Below the pieces are notes generated by a model. That model was not told the DNA's origin, did not search any database, and worked only from the letters and a program-made list of their open reading frames with translations. DNA of 64,000 nt from Microbacterium elymi (GTDB lineage Bacteria > Actinomycetota > Actinomycetes > Actinomycetales > Microbacteriaceae): positions 3,162,001 through 3,226,000 of the forward strand of contig NZ_CP091139.2 of NCBI RefSeq assembly GCF_021582895.2, written 5' to 3'. Positions within the stretch are counted from its first letter, which is position 1. Each line of letters opens with the position of its first letter. Positions 58,319 to 64,000 of this stretch are shown piece by piece. Position numbers and translations under genes: made by a program.

Positions 58319-61300
58319 ATGTTCCGAAAGATCCTGGTCGCCAACCGCGGTGAGATCGCGATCCGCGCGTTCCGCGCGGCGTATGAGCTCGGAGCGCGCA
58401 CGGTCGCGGTGTATCCGTACGAGGATCGCCATTCGCTGCACCGGCTGAAGGCCGACGAGGCGTACCAGATCGGCGAGCCGGGACATCCGGTGCGGGCCTA
58501 CCTCGACGTCGACGAGATCATCCGCGTGGCGCGGGAGTCCGGCGCCGACGCCATCTATCCGGGGTACGGATTCCTCTCCGAGAACCCCGAACTGGCCGAG
58601 AAGGCCGCCGCGAACGGGATCACGTTCATCGGTCCCGACGCGTCGGTGCTCGAGATGGCCGGCAACAAGGTGGCCGCCAAGCATCACGCGATCGACGCCG
58701 GTGTTCCGGTGCTGCGCTCCACCGAGGCATCCGACGACGTGGACGCGCTGCTCGCGCAGGCCGACGAGATCGGGTTCCCGCTGTTCGCCAAGGCGGTCGC
58801 CGGCGGCGGCGGGCGCGGGATGCGGCGGGTCGAAGAGAAGGGCGAGCTCGCACCGGCTCTGGCCGAGGCCATGCGCGAGGCCGGCAGCGCGTTCGGCGAC
58901 GCCCGGATGTTCCTCGAGCAGGCGGTCATCCGCCCCCGGCACATCGAGGTGCAGGTGCTGGCCGACCTTCAGGGCAGCACCGTGCACCTGTTCGAGCGGG
59001 ACTGCTCCATGCAGCGCCGCCACCAGAAGGTGGTCGAGATCGCGCCGGCCCCCAACCTCGACGACGGCATCCGACAGGAGCTGCACCGGCACGCGGTCGC
59101 GTTCGCCCGGTCGATCGGCTACCAGAACGCCGGCACGGTCGAGTTCCTGCTCGAGACGGCGGGGGAACGCGCCGGCGAGGTCGTCTTCATCGAGATGAAC
59201 CCGCGCATCCAGGTCGAGCACACCGTCACCGAAGAGGTCACCGACGTCGACCTGGTGCAGTCGCAGATGCGGATCGCCTCGGGCGAGACGCTCGACCAGC
59301 TCGGGCTTGCGTCAGGAGGACATCCACCTGCGCGGCTCGGCGGTGCAGTGCCGGATCACGACCGAGGACCCGTCCCAGGGCTTCCGGCCGGACACCGGCA
59401 AGATCACCACCTACCGGTCGCCGGGCGGCGCCGGCATCCGCCTGGACGGCGGGACCACCGCGGCCGGCTCGCAGATCAGCCCGCACTTCGACTCGATGCT
59501 GGCCAAGCTCATCTGCCGGGGCAGCGACTTCCGGCAGGCGGTCGTCCGCGCCCGCCGCGCCCTCGCCGAGTTCCGCATCCGGGGCGTAGCCACCAACATC
59601 CCGTTCCTGCAGGCGGTGTTCGACGACCCCGAGTTCCTGGCCGGCGACGTCTCGACGCTGTTCATCGAGGAGCGTCCCGAGCTGCTTCGCGGCCGGGTGT
59701 CCAAAGACCGCGGCACCAAGATCCTGAACTGGCTCGTGGACGCCACGGTCAACAAGCCCAACGGCGTGAACCCGCTGAGCATGGAGCCGGCCGTCAAGCT
59801 GCCGCACGTCGACCTGACCGTGCCCGCGCCGGACGGGTCGCGTCAGCGGTCGCTCACCCTGGGTCCCGCCGGCTTCGCCGCCGACCTGCGCGGGCGCACC
59901 GAGCTGGCCGTCACCGAGACCACCTTCCGCGACGCGCACCAGTCGCTGCTGGCCACCCGGGTGCGCACCAAGGACCTGGTGGCGGTCGCGCCGTATGTGG
60001 CCCGGCTCACCCGGCTTGCCTGTCGGTCGAGGCGTGGGGCGGGGCGACGTACGACGTCGCCCTCCGCTTCCTCGGCGAAGACCCGTGGGAGCGGCTGGAC
60101 AAGCTGCGCGAGGCCATGCCGAACCTCGCCATCCAGATGCGCTGCGCGGGCGCAACACGGTCGGCTACACGCCGTACCCGACCGAGGTCACCGACGCGTT
60201 CGTACGTGAGGCCGCGGCATCCGGCATCGACATCTTCCGCATCTTCGACGCCCTCAACGACGTCTCGCAGATGCGGCCGGCCATCGACGCCGTGCTCGCG
60301 ACCGGGACGGCGGTCGCCGAGGTCGCAGTCTGCTACACCGGAGACCTGCTGAACCCGGCCGAGGACCTGTACACGCTGGACTACTACCTGCGCCTGTCCG
60401 ACCAGATCGTCGAGGCCGGCGCGCACATCCTCGCGATCAAGGACATGGCGGGGCTCCTGCGCCCGTCCGCGGCCGCCACGCTGGTCGCCGCGCTGCGCGA
60501 GCGGTTCGACCTGCCGGTGCACGTGCACACGCACGACACGGCCGGTGGGCAGCTGGCCACCCTGATGGCGGCCAGTGCCGCCGGTGCGGACGCGGTGGAT
60601 GCCGCGGCCGCCCCGATGTCGGGCACCACAAGTCAGCCCTCCCTGTCGGCGCTGGTCGCCGCCCTCGCGCACACCGAGCGCGACACCGGCCTGTCGCTGG
60701 ATGCGGTCTCGGACCTCGAGCCGTACTGGGAGGCGATGCGCCACCTGTACCACCCGTTCGAGTCCGGGTTGCCCGGCCCCACCGGCCGCGTCTACCACCA
60801 CGAGATCCCGGGCGGGCAGCTGTCGAACCTGCGCCAGCAGGCCATCGCGCTGGGGCTGTCCGACGACTTCGAGCTGATCGAGGACATGTACGCGGCCGCG
60901 AACGACATCCTCGGCCGCGTGCCCAAGGTCACCCCGTCCTCGAAGGTGGTGGGCGACCTGGCCCTGCACCTGGCGGCCGTCAAGGCCGACCCGGCCGAGT
61001 TCGAGGAGCACCCGGAGCGCTTCGACGTGCCCGACTCGGTGGTCTCGTTCATGGCCGGCGAGCTCGGCGATCTGCCGGGCGGGTGGCCCGAGCCGTTCCG
61101 CAGCAAGGTGCTGGCCGGCCGTGACGTCAAGATCGGGTTCACCCCGATCGACGCCGCGCAGGAGGCGTCGTTGAACGGCGAATCCGGTGAGCGTCGGCGC
61201 ATGCTCAACGAGCTGCTGTTCCCGGCCCCGACCCGGGCGTTCCGAGACAGCCGCGAGCAGTACGGCGACCTCAGCGTGCTCGACACGGCGGACTATCTGT

Positions 61301-61725
61301 ACGGTCTGACCCCGGGCACCGAGCACGTGGTCGAGCTCGAGCGCGGCGTGCAGCTGTTCGTCGGTCTGGAGGCCATCGGCGAGGCCGACGACAAGGGCAT
61401 GCGCTCGGTGATGACCACGCTGAACGGGCAGCTGCGCCCGGTGTTCGTCCGCGATCGCAGCGTCGAGGTCGAGGCCCGCCAGGCCGAGCGCGCCGACACC
61501 TCCCGGCCCGGGCAGGTCGCGGCCCCGTTCTCCGGTGCGGTCACCATGAAGGCGGCCGAAGGGGACGAGGTCGAAGCCGGTCAGCCGGTCGCCTCGATCG
61601 AGGCGATGAAGATGGAAGCGGCCATCACCGCGCCCGTCGGCGGCGTCGTGGAGCGGCTCGTGGTGACCGGGACGGCACAGGTGGAGGCGGGCGACCTTTT
61701 GGTCGTCATCCACCCTCGGCAGTAA
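58319..61725 (+). CDS. pyc: Pyruvate carboxylase
   Basis: MFRKILVANRGEIAIRAFRAAYELG starts the biotin carboxylase domain (GGGGRGMRRV ATP grasp, FIEMNPRIQVEHTVTEEVTD). The carboxyltransferase domain has ETTFRDAHQSLLATRVRT, EAWGGATYDVALRFLGEDPWERL and HTHDTAGGQLATL. The C-terminal BCCP has IEAMKMEAAI (biotinyl Lys). Four indels are corrected: an extra T at 59308 (CTTGCGT for CTGCGT), two bases at 60015 (GCTTGCCTG for GCTGCTG) and a lost T at 60143. The result is 1,134 residues, the expected length. It makes oxaloacetate for the TCA cycle. Confidence 0.96.
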
Positions 61726-61772
61726 CCTGAAGGGCGGGTTCGCCCGGCCCGCCCGTTCTGGAGAGTTCTGCC

Positions 61773-63582
61773 TTGACGCCTGATCACCCTGATTCCACGC
61801 CCGATCCCACCGAGGATCGGGGCGTGCTGTCCGACGCCGCCAGCTCCGACACCGCGGTGCTGGGCATCCTCGGCGGCGCCACCGCACAGGTGAGCGTGTC
61901 GCTGCCGGTGACCGCCGATGACGACCTGCTCGACGACGATGTCGTGGACGACGAGGTCGACTTCGGCGCCGTCGACGGCGCCGACGACGACGGTGCGGCC
62001 TACGACGGCGCCGCCGTCGACGACGCGCCAGAGGCCGAGGCATCCGCCGGCGACGCGCCGGACGACCAGCCGGTCGACGACGGATTCGAGGCGGAGATCG
62101 TCGAGGCCGAGGTCATCGAGGACGACGACGCCGAGACCCTCGAGGACGATGTCGTGCCGGATGCCGCGACGGGCGATGTCGCTGATGACGGCGTCGCCGA
62201 TGACGACCTCGCTGATGACGACGCTGCCGATGACGACGCCGAGGACGAGGACGAGGACGCCGGCGCGGATGCCGCGGCCGGCCCGCTCGCCGAAGACGCC
62301 GACGCCGACCCCGCCGCCGCCCAGGATGCGGCGGCCGCGGCCGACGGATCCGCCGACAGCGACATCCCGCCCGCCACCCGACTGCACACGGTCGGCTCCG
62401 CGTCGGACGCCTCGGAGCAGGTCGTCGATGCGGATCCGGTCGAAGCAGAGCAGACTGGGTCCAGTGCGAAGGTCACCGGCGACCGGTTCGCGACCGCCGC
62501 AGAGGAGGCATCCATGGACGAGACCCGCTCCGGGCGCGCCCACGAACGCGCCCGCACGCATGAGGTGGAGCGCGTGCACCCGCCCCGGTTCGAGCAGACG
62601 CTGACCTCGAAGCGGCTCGACCAGTTCGAGGTCGGCAAGGAGACCTCCGACCTGCTCACCGCGGATCGCCTGCTCGAGCACGGGACCGCCGGCGGCGAGC
62701 CCGAGGGCACGTGGCAGGCACTTCGTCTACTCCCTCTCCGGCGGCCGGATCAACCTCGGCGACGGCAAGCGGGCGCGGGCGCGCAAGGAGCTGACCCGGC
62801 GCATCGCGGCGCCGCTCAACGGCGGCGCCCGGTTCGTGCCGGTGCTGTCCCGCAAGGGCGGCGTGGGCAAGACGACGATCACGACCCTGCTCGGCATGGC
62901 ACTGGCCGACGCGCGCGACGACCGGGTGATCGCGATCGACGCGAACCCGGACCGGGGCACCCTCGCCGAGCGGATCGCCCGGCCGAGCGGCAAGACCGTG
63001 CGTGATCTGGTGCGCATGAAGGGCGCCGTCAACGGCTACAACGACGTGTCCACCGTGGTGGCGCGCGACGAGACGCGGCTGGACGTGCTCGCGTCCGATG
63101 CCGACCCGAATGTCTCGGAGGCGTTCAGCGACGAGGACTACGAGGATGTCGCGGCGCTCGCCGCGCACTACTACTCGATCGTGCTCACCGACACCGGGAC
63201 CGGCATCGTCCACTCGGTGATGGGGGCCACGCTGGGACTCGCCGATCAGCTGGTGATCGTGTCCGGACTCAGCATCGACGAGGCGCGTCTGGCGTCCGAG
63301 ACCCTGACGTGGCTCGAGGCCAACGGGTACGCGGACCTCACGCGGAGCGCCGTCGTCGTGCTGAACAACTCCCGGCCGGGCACACCGCTGGTCAGCGAGG
63401 ACGAGCTGCAGGCGCACTTCAGCACGCGCGTGCGCACGGTGGTGCGGATGCCGTACGACCCGCTCATCGCGACCGGCAGCGCCATCAGCTTCCGCGACCT
63501 GCAGCCGGCCACCCGGGAGGCCGCCCGCGAGCTCGCGGTGACGGTCGTCGAGGGCCTGCGCTCGCTGGCCGCGGCCGCCTAG
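61773..63582 (+). CDS. ParA/MinD-like ATPase with long acidic N-terminal region
   Basis: TTG 61773 follows GGAGAG. Residues 1 to about 210 are extremely acidic and low-complexity (Asp/Ala/Glu repeats such as DDDAADDDAEDEDED). Then come a linker with FEQTLTSKRLDQFEV and a C-terminal ATPase: VPVLSRKGGVGKTTITTLLGMALAD, VIAIDANPDRGTLAERI and SIVLTDTGTGIVHS. One extra G at 62715 (CAGGCAC for CAGCAC) is corrected; 602 residues. The layout resembles EspI-type and other actinobacterial MinD-like proteins, but no secretion genes are near. Confidence 0.85.
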
Positions 63583-63585
63583 CCG

Positions 63586-64000
63586 ATGACGGTCCGACAG
63601 ATCCGCCTCTTCGGCGACCCCGTTCTGCGCAGCACGAGCGAGCCGATCGGCGACATCGACGACGGCATCCATGCCCTCGTGCGCGACCTCGTCGACACGG
63701 TCGAGCTTCCGGGGCGGGCCGGCGTGGCGGCCCCGCAGATCGGGGTCGGCCTGCGGGCGTTCAGCTACAACGTGGACGGCGAAATCGGCTACGTGCTCAA
63801 TCCGGTGCTCACCGAGGTGTCGGGTGAGCCCGAGCGGATGGGCGAAGGATGTCTCTCGGTGCCCGGCCTGTGGCACGAGGTGCTCGCGCTACCCGCATGC
63901 GACGGTCACCGGGGTCGACGTCGACGGCGAGCCGATCACCGTGAGCGGGGACGGGGTGCTCGCCCAGGCGCTCCAGCACGAGACGGACCACCTGGACGGG
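63586..64000 (+). CDS. def: Peptide deformylase, 5' part
   Basis: ATG 63586 opens [21 protein letters not shown]. The three PDF motifs are present: [16 protein letters not shown] and HETDHLDG (metal-binding His residues and catalytic Glu/Asp variant). One extra C at 63887 (CTCGCGC for CTGCGC) is corrected to [16 protein letters not shown]. The window ends inside the gene, at about residue 138 of the usual 160-190. It removes the formyl group from nascent proteins. Confidence 0.95.
   Translation, partial: MTVRQIRLFGDPVLRSTSEPIGDIDDGIHALVRDLVDTVELPGRAGVAAPQIGVGLRAFSYNVDGEIGYVLNPVLTEVSGEPERMGEGCLSVPGLWHEVLALPACDGHRGRRRRRADHRERGRGARPGAPARDGPPGR

Noticed and set aside
58319..61725. Programmed ribosomal frameshifting in pyc and other genes with CTTGCGC
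   Set aside because: There is no slippery heptamer or downstream pseudoknot. Unrelated genes share the same one-base insertion at GCTGC. Both strands and both essential and accessory genes are affected. A systematic error explains all cases.
60007..62043. A 678-residue open frame on the minus strand across pyc
   Set aside because: Its composition (Arg/Val/Gly/His-rich, no motifs) is that of a shadow frame opposite high-GC coding sequence. pyc is certain on the other strand.

Overview
The window is high-GC chromosomal DNA of an actinobacterium. The word GGATGCC (or GGCATCC) recurs throughout, start codons are ATG/GTG/TTG, several genes appear leaderless, and the FHA-FtsR-MerR, pyruvate carboxylase and type IV pilus gene sets are actinobacterial. 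I infer a Microbacteriaceae member, probably Microbacterium; that name rests on style and gene content, not on a search.

Region by region. 1-1423: the 3' part of an LtrA-like membrane gene, a GNAT acetyltransferase and tRNA-Pro(GGG). 1382-12826: an 11.4-kb genomic island inserted in the 3' end of that tRNA and bounded by 43-bp direct repeats. It holds a tyrosine integrase, small hypothetical genes, a HEPN-like gene, a ~1,320-residue protein with an HTH, a nuclease-like domain, a degenerate STAND-like region and an alpha-helical C-terminus, a recombinase remnant, and a module of an unknown gene, a membrane gene and a Ser/Thr kinase. 12.9-34.3 kb: ordinary accessory and metabolic genes (glyoxalase-fold proteins, DHFR-like reductases, a SnoaL-tailed ECF sigma factor, DUF1214/DUF1254 membrane proteins, two MFS exporters, macro-domain and DUF488 proteins, hemerythrin, OsmC, an acyl-CoA synthetase, an HNH/DUF222 protein, a MazEF-like pair, a serine hydrolase). 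34.4-47.2 kb: a complete type IV pilus locus (four pilin-like genes, pilD, pilM, pilN, pilO, pilT, pilC, a histidine kinase/response regulator pair and pilB). 47.6-55.3 kb: a YihY-like protein, a LysR regulator divergent from mmsB-mmsA (valine catabolism), a CYTH phosphatase, dihydrolipoyl dehydrogenase and a CopC-like protein. 55.5-64 kb: FHA (GarA/OdhI-like), FtsR, a second MerR, a ParA-like ATPase, pyruvate carboxylase, an acidic ParA/MinD-like protein and the start of peptide deformylase.

A dominant property of this sequence is that more than 30 genes carry single-base frameshifts, mostly one-base insertions at GCTGC/GCAGC sites (for example CTGCGC read as CTTGCGC). They hit genes that should be essential or highly conserved, and removing the extra base restores the expected protein. 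I therefore treat them as systematic sequencing errors, possibly caused by DNA modification at GCWGC, and annotate the affected genes as intact CDSs spanning the breaks. The correction merges four fragments in the island into one large defence-like gene and splits an apparent receiver-histidine kinase fusion into two normal genes.
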